The notes below the pieces were generated by a model that worked only from the letters and a program-made list of their open reading frames with translations, had not been told where the DNA came from and did no database searches. Shown in pieces: positions 1-7,842 of a DNA stretch of 17,313 bases. Position 1 is the first letter of the stretch. Every line of letters begins with the position of its first letter. The position numbers and the translations under genes are program-made. The DNA is from SAT2750 sp964476375 (GTDB lineage: Bacteria; Planctomycetota; Planctomycetia; Pirellulales; Pirellulaceae): positions 1 to 17,313 of the forward strand of contig CAYYZW010000037.1 in NCBI GenBank assembly GCA_964476375.1, given 5' to 3'.

Positions 1-255
1 TGGCTTCCCGAGGGGGCCACCATGACAGCCGGTGCCGTTGTTTCACCTGACCTGCGGAATGTGAGAATCTCGGTGAACCCTTTCTTTTCCCGCATCGGCC
101 CGGTGGATACTTTCAATTATCACAACGGCCAGACTCGTCGAATTTATACGCCGGGATACCCCGCTTCCGGACGCCAGGGTGCAGCATCGCCAGCCGCACC
201 GCAGAGAACCCGCCCGGTGCCGGAATGGTACAAGCGAATCCGCACGAATTACTAG
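1..255 (+). CDS. C-terminal fragment of a planctomycete-type protein, possibly secretin-related (5' end outside the window)
   Basis: The frame is open from base 1 through the stop at 253-255. An ATG at 22 has a G-rich stretch upstream (GAGGGGG at 10-16), but codons 1-7 read WLPEGAT and join smoothly to what follows, so I read this as the tail of a longer gene and not a 77-residue protein. The segment VVSPDLRNVRISVNPFFS followed by IGPVDTF resembles, from memory, a conserved C-terminal beta-rich segment found in planctomycete proteins annotated as general secretion or secretin-like. The last 40 residues are Pro/Arg-rich and low in complexity, ending in an aromatic and basic tail. It converges on the cyclase gene with 16 bases between the two stops. 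The family link is an inference. The alternative is a small stand-alone ORF starting at 22. Confidence 0.5.
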   Translation, partial: WLPEGATMTAGAVVSPDLRNVRISVNPFFSRIGPVDTFNYHNGQTRRIYTPGYPASGRQGAASPAAPQRTRPVPEWYKRIRTNY

Positions 256-271
256 CCGGGTGCCATTTCGT

Positions 272-1108
272 TTACACCAGTGCAAATGTCCGGCTGTGGC
301 CACCGCTCGCGCCCACGATTCTCGGCGCTCCGACCACGATCGTTGAACCCCATGCGGGGACCCGGGAGAGATTCGCCACGTTCTCCAGCCCCCAGCGATT
401 CGAACCAAGCCAGGCCACGTGGACGGGGTAATCCTCTGTGCGGCCCTGGTCCAGGCTGGGCGTGTCCACGGCCAGGGCCTGCACATTGCACTCCTCCAGA
501 AGATACAGCGCCGCCTCGATATGGAAGCCCGGAAAATGCCGCACCTGGTTATCATCTAAATTGATGAATTTGTCACTCCAGACATGCTTGTCCCATCCGC
601 TATTCATGGCCACACAGCAGTCGTCCGGAATTTTGCCGTATTTTTTTTCCCAGGCCTTGAGGTCCTCCCTCGTGACCTCCGCGTCATCATCCCCGGACGC
701 CCGTGAACGAATATCGACGATGGCCAGCGGAAGCACCAGGTCCTCCGCTGGAATCTGGTCCACCGTGATGCCGTCGGCATTCCTGTGAAACGGTGCATCG
801 ATATGTGTCCCGGCATGTTCGTCGAGCAACCATTGATAGACATTCCAGTCTTCTCCCTCGTCCGTGCTGCTCATGACCGTCCGCTGAACAACAGACCCAT
901 CCCCCCGCCAGTGCGGAAACTTTTCTGAATAGGGGTGAGTCAAGTCCACCACGCGCTGAAAAGACCGCGATCGATGACGGATTCGCTTTTCGCCCGCCGG
1001 TATTTCACGGCCCGCCAGGGCCAGCCCCGTGATCGCCGCGGCGCCGGTCAGGACCTGCCTCCGCGTCAGTTCTTTTTGCACCCGCTCCAGGCATCCCGGA
1101 ATACACAT
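272..1108 (-). CDS. Tat-exported cyclase-family metal-dependent hydrolase (kynurenine formamidase-like fold)
   Basis: This 278-residue protein belongs to the cyclase family (the fold of kynurenine formamidase KynB and of isatin hydrolase). The signature metal-binding motif HxGTHxDxPxH is complete at residues 98-108 (H98, T101, H102, D104, P106, H108), so it should be an active Zn or Mn amidase or lactone-type hydrolase. The family start (VVDLTHPY, about 53-60) and end (GASGGHSRTF) are both present. The N-terminus carries a twin-arginine signal, TRRQVLTG at 15-22, followed by a hydrophobic Ala/Gly/Leu stretch, so the enzyme is probably exported folded. The start is supported by an AAGGAG ribosome site at 1117-1122, eight bases upstream. 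The substrate cannot be read from sequence; export argues against a role in cytosolic tryptophan breakdown. It lies 62 bases downstream of the membrane-protein gene on the same strand and may be cotranscribed with it. Confidence 0.85.
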   Translation of the reverse strand: MCIPGCLERVQKELTRRQVLTGAAAITGLALAGREIPAGEKRIRHRSRSFQRVVDLTHPYSEKFPHWRGDGSVVQRTVMSSTDEGEDWNVYQWLLDEHAGTHIDAPFHRNADGITVDQIPAEDLVLPLAIVDIRSRASGDDDAEVTREDLKAWEKKYGKIPDDCCVAMNSGWDKHVWSDKFINLDDNQVRHFPGFHIEAALYLLEECNVQALAVDTPSLDQGRTEDYPVHVAWLGSNRWGLENVANLSRVPAWGSTIVVGAPRIVGASGGHSRTFALV

Positions 1109-1170
1109 GCCGAAGTCTCCTTAAATAATTATCCCAGCGCCTCTGTTCATGAGGAGCGCGTGAACGCGTA

Positions 1171-2094
1171 TCACAAGACGAAAATCCAGAGAACAAGCAA
1201 CAGGATCAAGAAGCACACGGGCCCAAGAAAAAGGGCAACCCGCATGTAAATCACACCGCGTTCTCCGTCCCCTTTCGCCGTAAGTACGACTCCCTTGTGA
1301 TAGCAGTACCACCATCCACACATCATGTAGACAAGGGCACAGAAAAAGTCCAGCATGAAGGGAACCGATGACTTTGCCTCGCGTGCAGAGTAAAGAGCGA
1401 GATAACCACTTGCATGACCGTCCGTGATCTCCGATTCTTCCTTTCCTTTCGCGTTGGGAAGCGGCCGGAGATCCTTTTTCTCTTTTTCAATCCCGACCAT
1501 GAGGGTGATCATCTGCGCGATCGACAGCCACGTGGTCGCGAATATTCGCGGATTGAGAAAGCGGGTCAGCGAAATAGTTGTGATCACCGGCCCGGTCATC
1601 ATCATCGGTTCGCCGTTTGCGTCGTAATACCTTCCCTGGCCGACTGCGAACATGTCCCCTATCCACGACGCTGCGGCAATGGCGATTGCCAGGCACTGGA
1701 AAACAAAAACAATTCCCGTTCCAATCTTGACCGATTCCGTGCCCCACTCGACATTCATCAGCAACCCCACCGCTCCGATGAATAAAATGGCATGCCCGGC
1801 GATTACCGCCCCGGTGATCCATAACGCCGGGTTGCCATATTCCAGCAGGTTGCCAAAACCACGTGCCTTGTCAGCCGCCCTGAAGAGAATGATGGCGCCA
1901 TAGATGACCGGGATAAGGTCCAGGGCAATCACGATCAGCATGATTCGTCGCCATTTCGACGTCATCCACGTTTTGACCGGTACTTCTTCGGCCTCTTCCT
2001 GCCACGGTGCCTGGGCCGCCATAGTCTCCATTCCCTCTCGTTGCCGGTGATCCGCCCGCGTTTGCCCCCCGGGCCCTTCGTTCTGTGAATCCAT
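1171..2094 (-). CDS. Multi-pass membrane protein of unknown function
   Basis: This 307-residue protein belongs to no family I recognise. After a polar, charged N-terminus of about 45 residues there are roughly six hydrophobic segments. They start with one beginning IMLIVIALDLIPV and end with a very hydrophobic segment, CFLILLLVLWIFVL, that finishes at the C-terminus. A charged cytoplasm-like loop rich in Lys and Glu lies between the fourth and fifth segments. I chose the ATG at 2092-2094 because GGAGGG lies eight bases before it. A longer reading from 2145 adds 17 residues with no ribosome site. The gene is divergent from the Nramp-related transporter, and the two may share a control region. 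No enzyme or transporter motif is visible. Confidence 0.75.
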   Translation of the reverse strand: MDSQNEGPGGQTRADHRQREGMETMAAQAPWQEEAEEVPVKTWMTSKWRRIMLIVIALDLIPVIYGAIILFRAADKARGFGNLLEYGNPALWITGAVIAGHAILFIGAVGLLMNVEWGTESVKIGTGIVFVFQCLAIAIAAASWIGDMFAVGQGRYYDANGEPMMMTGPVITTISLTRFLNPRIFATTWLSIAQMITLMVGIEKEKKDLRPLPNAKGKEESEITDGHASGYLALYSAREAKSSVPFMLDFFCALVYMMCGWWYCYHKGVVLTAKGDGERGVIYMRVALFLGPVCFLILLLVLWIFVL

Positions 2095-2102
2095 CCTACC
2101 AG

Positions 2103-2108
2103 CCCTCC
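2103..2108 (-). promoter_or_regulatory. Ribosome binding site setting the start of the membrane-protein gene
   Basis: On the minus strand this reads GGAGGG, eight bases before the ATG at 2092-2094. It is the main reason for preferring that start over the upstream in-frame ATG at 2145. Confidence 0.65.
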
Positions 2109-2172
2109 GCGCTTGTGGCGATTCCCAGCGATGAAATCTGCCCACGGGATGCTCATGGCGCCGGCCTATCTG

Positions 2173-2178
2173 TATAAT
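2173..2178 (+). promoter_or_regulatory. Possible -10 promoter element for the Nramp-related transporter
   Basis: A perfect TATAAT sits in the divergent gap, about 30-100 bases before the candidate starts of the transporter gene. No convincing -35 box is visible at 16-18 bases upstream (2150-2155 reads TGCTCA), and planctomycete promoters are poorly defined, so this is a candidate only. Confidence 0.3.
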
Positions 2179-2275
2179 TCATTCGGATCTTCTCCTTACC
2201 CCTGATGTGCATTCGCGGATGGCTCATTCCCCCCACCCAGCCGATCTACCACGCACCTGTCTGCCAACATGGTCC

Positions 2276-3991
2276 ATGGCGGATCTCCCGGAACCCCGCC
2301 CTCTTACCTGGAGCAACTGGACGCGTTTTATTGGCCCCGGCATTGTCATGTGCGGTGTCCAGATAGCGGGCGGTGAATGGTTACTTGGCCCGGAAATTAC
2401 CGCTCGATATGGCGGCGACCTGATGTGGATCGCCACGATCGCCATCCTTGGCCAGGTTTTCTATAACATGGAATGCGGCCGCTATGCCCTCTATACCGGC
2501 GAACCGGTCTTCACCGGTTTCATGCGACATAAACCCGGCCCGCAGTTCTGGATTGGGATATTCGCCCTGCTCAGTATCGGCGCCTTTATTCCCGCACTAT
2601 CGACCACAGCCGCTGCGGTCCTGGTGGGCGTCTTTATTGGCGACGTTCCCACGGCGGAACACCAGGTCCTGCTCTATGCACTCTCCTACTTATTCCTTCT
2701 GGTCGTTGCTCTTCCGATTCTCGTCGGCGGGAAGATATACAACACGATCGAAAAAATCATGACCACGAAGGTCTTCGTCGTTCTCGGTTTCTGCCTGATC
2801 ATTGGCATCTTTTTTGTTTCCGCGGAGAACTGGGGGAAAGTATTCGGCGGCTTCCTGAAATTTGGAAACGTTCCGGTGGCCGTCCCGGCGGACGTGAATA
2901 ACAACGGTCTGGTGGACGTGGGGGAGAACTGGGACGGCGACAACGTTGAAAATATCTTCACCTCTCTTTCTGAGAAGGGGACATTTCCCGCCATCACCTT
3001 TGCGACCATCGCCGTGATTGGCGCGTTTGCCGGATACGCCGGAGGCGGTGGCATGAGCAACGCGACTTACAGTAATTTTGTTCGGGACAAGGGCTGGGGC
3101 ATGGGTTCCCTTGTGGGTGCAATTCCCAGCGCGGTCGGTGGCCGCAAGGTCACGTTAAGCCATATCGGCACGGTTTTCCCCCTGACGCCCGAGAACCGGC
3201 TCCGCTGGCGTTCCTGGTGGCGTTACATCATCACTGACCAGGTGGTGATCTGGGGACCAGGCTGTTTCATGGGTATGGCGCTCCCCGGGCTGCTCTCGAT
3301 TGAATACGCGCAGTACTCCGATTTACTGAACGATCCGGAACGCCTGGACTGGGCACAGGCATTGATTACCGCGGATGGAATGCGAAACGCTCCGGCTGCC
3401 CTAACCGGCGGCCATCCGATGGTTTTTTGGACACTCACCTGCATTGTTGGGCTTTTCGTATTGCTTCCCAGCCAAATGTCCATTCTCGAGGATGTCTGCC
3501 GCCGGTGGACCGATGTGATCTGGTCCGGAGTGACCCGTATTCGCGACAAGATGGATGCTGGCGCGGTGGGGACAATATATTACCGGATCATGGTGATCTA
3601 CCTTTTCTGGCAGTTTCTGATGTGCACCTTCTTCCTTTATTTTTCCAGTGCCTATGACATGGTAATTGTCGTTGCCAATGCAAATAATATTGGCCTGGGT
3701 GCGACTGCCCTGCTCCTGCTTTACACCAATCTTCGACTCCTTCCACGGGAGCTTCGCCCACGCTGGTACAACATCCTTGGCGTCACGATGTGTGCCGTGT
3801 TCTATCTCGGCCTGGCGGCATTGGTTACCATCCGGGAGCCGATCACGCTGTGCTACTTTTTCTTCTTCCTGATATGGGGAATCTTGTGGTGGTTATTTAT
3901 CGCCCCTTCCGTGAAAAAACTTCCCGATGATCACGACACCGCGCTTGCCGTCGGTGATAATGAGTCCCTTCCACCACCAAGCAATAACTGA
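2276..3991 (+). CDS. Nramp-fold transporter-like membrane protein with altered metal motifs and an EF-hand-like loop
   Basis: From the ATG at 2276 this is a 571-residue, highly hydrophobic protein with about eleven or twelve membrane segments. The early motif FIGPGIV (residues 18-24) and overall layout match the Nramp/NrMT-like (LeuT-fold) group. The helix-1 metal motif DPGN of true Mn/Fe Nramp proteins is replaced by IAGGE (30-34). The helix-6 motif MPHN is replaced by a glycine run, GGGGMSN (256-262). The substrate is therefore not safely called as Mn or Fe. A hydrophilic insert holds DVNNNGLVDVGE (206-217), which fits a canonical 12-residue EF-hand calcium loop. In-frame GTG 2207 and ATG 2219 are alternative starts. 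None has a clear ribosome site; 2276 was chosen because it starts close to the conserved core. The E1 gene follows after 44 bases, but no metabolic link is evident. Confidence 0.85.
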   Translation: MADLPEPRPLTWSNWTRFIGPGIVMCGVQIAGGEWLLGPEITARYGGDLMWIATIAILGQVFYNMECGRYALYTGEPVFTGFMRHKPGPQFWIGIFALLSIGAFIPALSTTAAAVLVGVFIGDVPTAEHQVLLYALSYLFLLVVALPILVGGKIYNTIEKIMTTKVFVVLGFCLIIGIFFVSAENWGKVFGGFLKFGNVPVAVPADVNNNGLVDVGENWDGDNVENIFTSLSEKGTFPAITFATIAVIGAFAGYAGGGGMSNATYSNFVRDKGWGMGSLVGAIPSAVGGRKVTLSHIGTVFPLTPENRLRWRSWWRYIITDQVVIWGPGCFMGMALPGLLSIEYAQYSDLLNDPERLDWAQALITADGMRNAPAALTGGHPMVFWTLTCIVGLFVLLPSQMSILEDVCRRWTDVIWSGVTRIRDKMDAGAVGTIYYRIMVIYLFWQFLMCTFFLYFSSAYDMVIVVANANNIGLGATALLLLYTNLRLLPRELRPRWYNILGVTMCAVFYLGLAALVTIREPITLCYFFFFLIWGILWWLFIAPSVKKLPDDHDTALAVGDNESLPPPSNN

Positions 3992-4035
3992 CCACCACGG
4001 TACCTGAACCCCACCTGCCCTGTCGGCCCAATACC

Positions 4036-6048
4036 ATGACTCCATCCACCTCCGTTGATCGCGATACATTGCTCCAGCTTTACCGGACAATGATCACGAT
4101 CCGTCACACCGAGGAAGAACTCGCCCGCTCCCACCAGCGAGGGCTGGTCCATGGTGCCTGCCATACCTACGTCGGAGAAGAGGCGATTGCCCCCGCGGTC
4201 TGTTCCCACCTGCGAGCAGAGGATGTCGTCTTTAGTACCCACCGCGGCCATGGCCACGCGCTATCGAAGGGGGTCACACCAACGCAGTTGATGGCGGAGC
4301 TTTACGGACGCGCCACGGGCATTTCCCGGGGACGTGGCGGAAGCATGCACCTGTTCGCTCCGGAAGTCGGCTTGATGGGGACGAGTGGCATTGTGGGCCC
4401 CTGTATCCTCCAGGCTGCCGGCGCCGGATACACGTTCAAGTTACTGGGGGCGGATTCCGTCGCCGTTGCTTTTTTCGGCGATGGCGCGGTGAACAATGGT
4501 GCCTTTCACGAGGGCTTGAACCTGGCAAGCATCTGGGATTTGCCGGTCCTTTTCGTCTGTGAAAACAATCAGTTTGCCACCGAGGTTCCATTTTCCTATT
4601 CCAGCGGCAATCCCTCGGTAGGAAATCGAGGGCCCGCTTACGGCATGCCGAGTCACGAGCTCGACGGAAACGACGCGCTCCTGATCCACCAGGTGGCCGG
4701 TGAAGCCGTGGACCGCGCACGATCCGGGGGTGGCCCGACGTTAATTGAATGCAAGACCTACCGGACCCGTGCCCACGCCGAGGGGATGGTTGATTTCACA
4801 TATCGAACAAGGGAAGACGTGGCAGGGTGGAAAGAAAAATGCCCGATCCAACGGCTGCGCCTTGCCGCGGAGGATCTTTACCCTGGCATCGATTCCGAAC
4901 TGGATACCATCGACCAGGAGGTCGCTGCCCTGGTTCAAGAAGCCCACGCGGAGGCCGAGCAGGGTGAATGGCCGGATCCGGCCGATGTAACGGACCACAC
5001 CTATTGCCTCACATCGAGTCCGGTGTCCATCACCGAAGAACCCTTCGAGAATGGATTTTCCGGCCAGGAATGTCGCGAATTGACTTACATGGAAGCAACA
5101 CACGAAGCGCTTGCTGAAATGATGGAGGAGGATCCCACGATCTTCGTGATGGGCGAGGGCATCGGCGCGCGGGGCGGCAATTTCAATACCACGACCGGCC
5201 TCTATGATATTCACGGTGAGACACGGCTCTGCGATACCCCGATATCCGAAAGGGGCTTTGTTGGCCTGGGGGGGGGTGCCGCCATGACCGGCAGTCGCCC
5301 CGTGATTGACTTCATGTTCGCGGATTTTGTCCTCGACGCCGTGGGAGAACTGATCAACCAGATTGCCAAGATGCAATACATGAGCAGCGGACGGATCACC
5401 ATGCCCATCCTGCTTCGCGGCTGCATCGGCATTGGACATTCCGCCGCCACGCATCATTCTGGAAATTATTACCCGATGTACAGCCAGGTTCCCGGGTTGC
5501 GCGTGATCATCCCTGCCACACCCTATGATGCCAAGGGCCTCATGAAACGCGCCCTTCGCTCGAACGACCCGGTCATCATGCTCGAACATCGCGAATTGTT
5601 AACGGCCCGGGGCCCGGTACCGGAAGGGGATTATGAAATCCCCTTTGGCCGTGCCGCCATCGTTCGCCATGGTGACGACATCACCGTTGTGGCGATTACA
5701 CGCATGGTCCACCTGGTTCTCTCCCTCACCGACGACCTTGCCTCCGAGGGAATCTCCGTCGAAGTGGTCGACCCCCGAACCGTATCCCCGCTTGACACCG
5801 ACACGATTCTCACGTCGGTGGCCCGCACGGGCCGCCTGCTTATCATTGATGAGGCTTACGGACCATGCGGTATCGGTGCGGAGATTGCCGCGGCTGTCGC
5901 GGACGCCGGTTTCAACGACCTGGATGCTCCCATCCGCCGGCTGAATGGGTGTTTCGCTCCCACCCCCTATAGTCCCACTCTGGAAAGTGGAGTTGTCCCG
6001 AACGCCGACGATGTCCGAACGGCGATCCATGGAATGATTGCTGAATAG
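4036..6048 (+). CDS. Thiamine-diphosphate 2-oxoacid dehydrogenase E1, alpha and beta subunits fused
   Basis: This 670-residue protein joins both halves of an E1 of the pyruvate, branched-chain or acetoin dehydrogenase type. The alpha part (about 8-325) has the substrate-loop segment HRGHGHALSKG and the thiamine-diphosphate motif GDG at 148-150 (Asp149), with NN at 153-154, closing at ENN 176-178. The beta part (about 348-668) has MGEGIGARGGNF, the segment DTPISERGFVGLG, and a transketolase C-terminal domain with VEVVDPRTVSPLD. The two halves are separated by an acidic linker. The complex decarboxylates a 2-oxoacid and passes the acyl group to the lipoyl arm of E2. E2 follows 13 bases later, so the two genes are surely cotranscribed. 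Fused E1 and absence of E3 leave acetoin, pyruvate and branched-chain oxoacids all possible. The start lacks a Shine-Dalgarno site. A run of nine G at 5268-5276 leaves the frame intact. Confidence 0.93.
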   Translation: MTPSTSVDRDTLLQLYRTMITIRHTEEELARSHQRGLVHGACHTYVGEEAIAPAVCSHLRAEDVVFSTHRGHGHALSKGVTPTQLMAELYGRATGISRGRGGSMHLFAPEVGLMGTSGIVGPCILQAAGAGYTFKLLGADSVAVAFFGDGAVNNGAFHEGLNLASIWDLPVLFVCENNQFATEVPFSYSSGNPSVGNRGPAYGMPSHELDGNDALLIHQVAGEAVDRARSGGGPTLIECKTYRTRAHAEGMVDFTYRTREDVAGWKEKCPIQRLRLAAEDLYPGIDSELDTIDQEVAALVQEAHAEAEQGEWPDPADVTDHTYCLTSSPVSITEEPFENGFSGQECRELTYMEATHEALAEMMEEDPTIFVMGEGIGARGGNFNTTTGLYDIHGETRLCDTPISERGFVGLGGGAAMTGSRPVIDFMFADFVLDAVGELINQIAKMQYMSSGRITMPILLRGCIGIGHSAATHHSGNYYPMYSQVPGLRVIIPATPYDAKGLMKRALRSNDPVIMLEHRELLTARGPVPEGDYEIPFGRAAIVRHGDDITVVAITRMVHLVLSLTDDLASEGISVEVVDPRTVSPLDTDTILTSVARTGRLLIIDEAYGPCGIGAEIAAAVADAGFNDLDAPIRRLNGCFAPTPYSPTLESGVVPNADDVRTAIHGMIAE

Positions 6049-6049
6049 C

Positions 6050-6054
6050 GGAGG
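6050..6054 (+). promoter_or_regulatory. Ribosome binding site setting the start of the E2 gene
   Basis: GGAGG lies seven bases before the ATG at 6062 and just after the E1 stop. It favours 6062 over the upstream in-frame ATG at 6038, which overlaps the end of E1. Confidence 0.7.
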
Positions 6055-6061
6055 TGGTACC

Positions 6062-7231
6062 ATGGCCCATGAAGTACTCGTTCCGCGACTCGGCTGGTCC
6101 ATGGAGGAAGGCATCCTCGGCGACTGGATCAAGCAGGAGGGTGACCACGTCACGCGCGGGGAGCCCTTGTTCATCCTCGAGGGAGAAAAGGCCACGCAGG
6201 ATATCGAATCGCTTGATAGCGGGATCCTTCGGATCCTTCCCGACGGCCCCCGCAGCGGGGACACCGTCCTGGTCGGCCAGTTACTCGGTTTCCTCGTTGA
6301 AAAGGATGAAACACCTCCTTTTGAAGAAGCCGGTTATGCAGCGCCCTCGCCACTGCCCACCGCCCAGGCACCCCCGGCCGCCACCCTCCCCACAGCACAT
6401 TCTTCAGCCAGCTCCACCACTCCCGGCCGCATTGCCATTACACCCCGCGCCCGGCGTCTCGCCGGTGAACTCCAGGTTGACTGGACCACGGTCCCAGGTT
6501 CGGGCCGGGACGGCCGGATCCGCGCCTCGGACATTCTCTCCGCGTCCCGCCCCGACCACTCCAAGGACATCCAGCAACCGGGACGTCTCCAGGGCCTCTC
6601 TCCCGTGCGCAAGGTCATTGCTCGGCGTCTTGCCGAGGCCGCGCCCACGGTTCCTGCCGTCACCCTGTTCCGTCGCATTGACGCCGCGGCGCTGGTCGCC
6701 CACCGTTCCGCCCACGGAAGTTCCTACACAACACAGGTGATCCGGCTCACCGCGACCGCCTTACGCGCGCACCCGGCCATGAATAGTTCCTGGACCGACC
6801 AGGGGATCTTTCTTCCCGACGAGGTGAATATCGCCTTTGCCGTGGACACCGACGACGGCCTTGTGGCCCCCGTCATCTCCAGGGCGGACACGCTGGATGA
6901 GCTGGCGATAGGCAGCATCTGCGACGACCTGACCACCGGGGCCCGCGCCGGGGCACTCACCGCCGACGATTTCCGGGGGGGGACTTTCACGATTTCCAAT
7001 CTCGGCATGTATGGCGTCGAGCATTTCACACCTCTTCTGAACCCGCCCCAGTGTGCAACCCTGGGGATCGGGGCTATTTCCCCGGCTCCTGTGCTCCGTG
7101 GCGATACCATTCTTCCTGGCATTGTCTGCCACCTCAGCCTCACCTTCGATCACAGGATTGTGGACGGCGCCCCCGCCGCCCGTTTTCTGGACGATATTTG
7201 CCAGGCGATCAGCGGCGAGAGGAAGTCCTGA
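6062..7231 (+). CDS. Dihydrolipoamide acyltransferase (E2) of a 2-oxoacid dehydrogenase complex
   Basis: This 389-residue E2 accepts the acyl group from the upstream E1 on a lipoyl lysine and transfers it to coenzyme A. The domains are in the usual order. A single lipoyl domain occupies about 2-78 with the lipoylated lysine in EGEKAT (K43). A Pro/Ala-rich linker follows to about 120. The peripheral subunit-binding domain begins at ITPRARRLAG (about 126-135) and ends with the typical GSGRDGRI. The catalytic domain carries the active-site motif HRIVDG (H364, D368) in its last 30 residues. The ATG at 6062 has a good ribosome site; starting at 6038 would add eight residues not typical of E2. E3 (dihydrolipoamide dehydrogenase) is not in the window, so a shared E3 elsewhere is expected. 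AcoC or PDH-type E2 cannot be distinguished by eye. Confidence 0.93.
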   Translation: MAHEVLVPRLGWSMEEGILGDWIKQEGDHVTRGEPLFILEGEKATQDIESLDSGILRILPDGPRSGDTVLVGQLLGFLVEKDETPPFEEAGYAAPSPLPTAQAPPAATLPTAHSSASSTTPGRIAITPRARRLAGELQVDWTTVPGSGRDGRIRASDILSASRPDHSKDIQQPGRLQGLSPVRKVIARRLAEAAPTVPAVTLFRRIDAAALVAHRSAHGSSYTTQVIRLTATALRAHPAMNSSWTDQGIFLPDEVNIAFAVDTDDGLVAPVISRADTLDELAIGSICDDLTTGARAGALTADDFRGGTFTISNLGMYGVEHFTPLLNPPQCATLGIGAISPAPVLRGDTILPGIVCHLSLTFDHRIVDGAPAARFLDDICQAISGERKS

Positions 7232-7314
7232 TCAACACGATGGTGAAGCAGCCCTCATTCGGATACCCTGTCTTTTACGACACGTAAATAACACCCTCCA
7301 TTGGACCATGCATC

Positions 7315-7836
7315 ATGCCCACCTTCGAGATTGATCCCGGCCTGCTTGCGGACCTGAAACACCAGCAAGCGGAAATCGCCCGCCTTGAGGCCTCCCAGCA
7401 GAAGACCCACAACGAGATCACCGCGCTCTGTGAGAAATTGCACCACGCCCAGGAGAAATTGCATTCCAAGCGAGAGGCGATCGCCGATGCCCGGCACCAG
7501 TTCAATGAGATCGCCGATTCCATCAGCCCACCCGCCCTGCGGGCCCTTCTGCGCCGCCCCGGCACCACTGCCCCGTCCGGTGGCACTCCCTCGACGCCCG
7601 GGCCTCCGCAGGGCCCACGTGAAAAGACGCAATGGGTCTATTCCAAGCTCCGGCGAAAAGAACGCCGCCAGGTTGACCTGTGTGAAATGTACTCCGCCGA
7701 GTTTGGTAAACCGGGCCAGTCGCTCATCACCTTTCTTGCGACGAGCAAGTTTTTTCGAAAAACGGGAAGCCCCGGTGATTTTTCCTGGTCCATTTCCGTG
7801 AACCGGGAAAATGACCTCCGGGAATACCTTTCCTGA
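7315..7836 (+). CDS. Small coiled-coil protein of unknown function
   Basis: The product of 173 residues is not a family I recognise. Residues about 10-68 have heptad spacing and are rich in Gln, Glu, Lys, Ala and His, predicting a coiled coil. A Pro/Gly/Thr-rich linker follows (about 82-103). A basic C-terminal part contains the segment KLRRKERRQ and may be a small helical, possibly nucleic-acid or protein-binding, domain. There is no signal peptide or membrane segment. It lies 83 bases after the E2 gene and ends six bases before the convergent dehydratase gene. The start has no Shine-Dalgarno site; the ATG at 7315 is kept because the coiled coil begins shortly after it. A link to the E1/E2 complex is possible only through position. 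Confidence 0.65.
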   Translation: MPTFEIDPGLLADLKHQQAEIARLEASQQKTHNEITALCEKLHHAQEKLHSKREAIADARHQFNEIADSISPPALRALLRRPGTTAPSGGTPSTPGPPQGPREKTQWVYSKLRRKERRQVDLCEMYSAEFGKPGQSLITFLATSKFFRKTGSPGDFSWSISVNRENDLREYLS

Positions 7837-7842
7837 ACGGCA

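Noticed and set aside
22..255. A stand-alone 77-residue gene starting at 22
   Set aside because: The frame is open to base 1 and the upstream residues fit a continuing conserved segment, so a C-terminal fragment of a larger protein is more likely.
5268..5276. A run of nine G as a phase-variation tract in E1
   Set aside because: It encodes Gly residues in the expected glycine-rich segment (GFVGLGGGA), and E1 is a core enzyme. It is noted only as a place where sequencing errors could occur.
4741..5589. A 282-residue open frame on the minus strand
   Set aside because: It is opposite the E1 gene, whose catalytic motifs are certain. Composition looks like an antisense frame, with no family motif.
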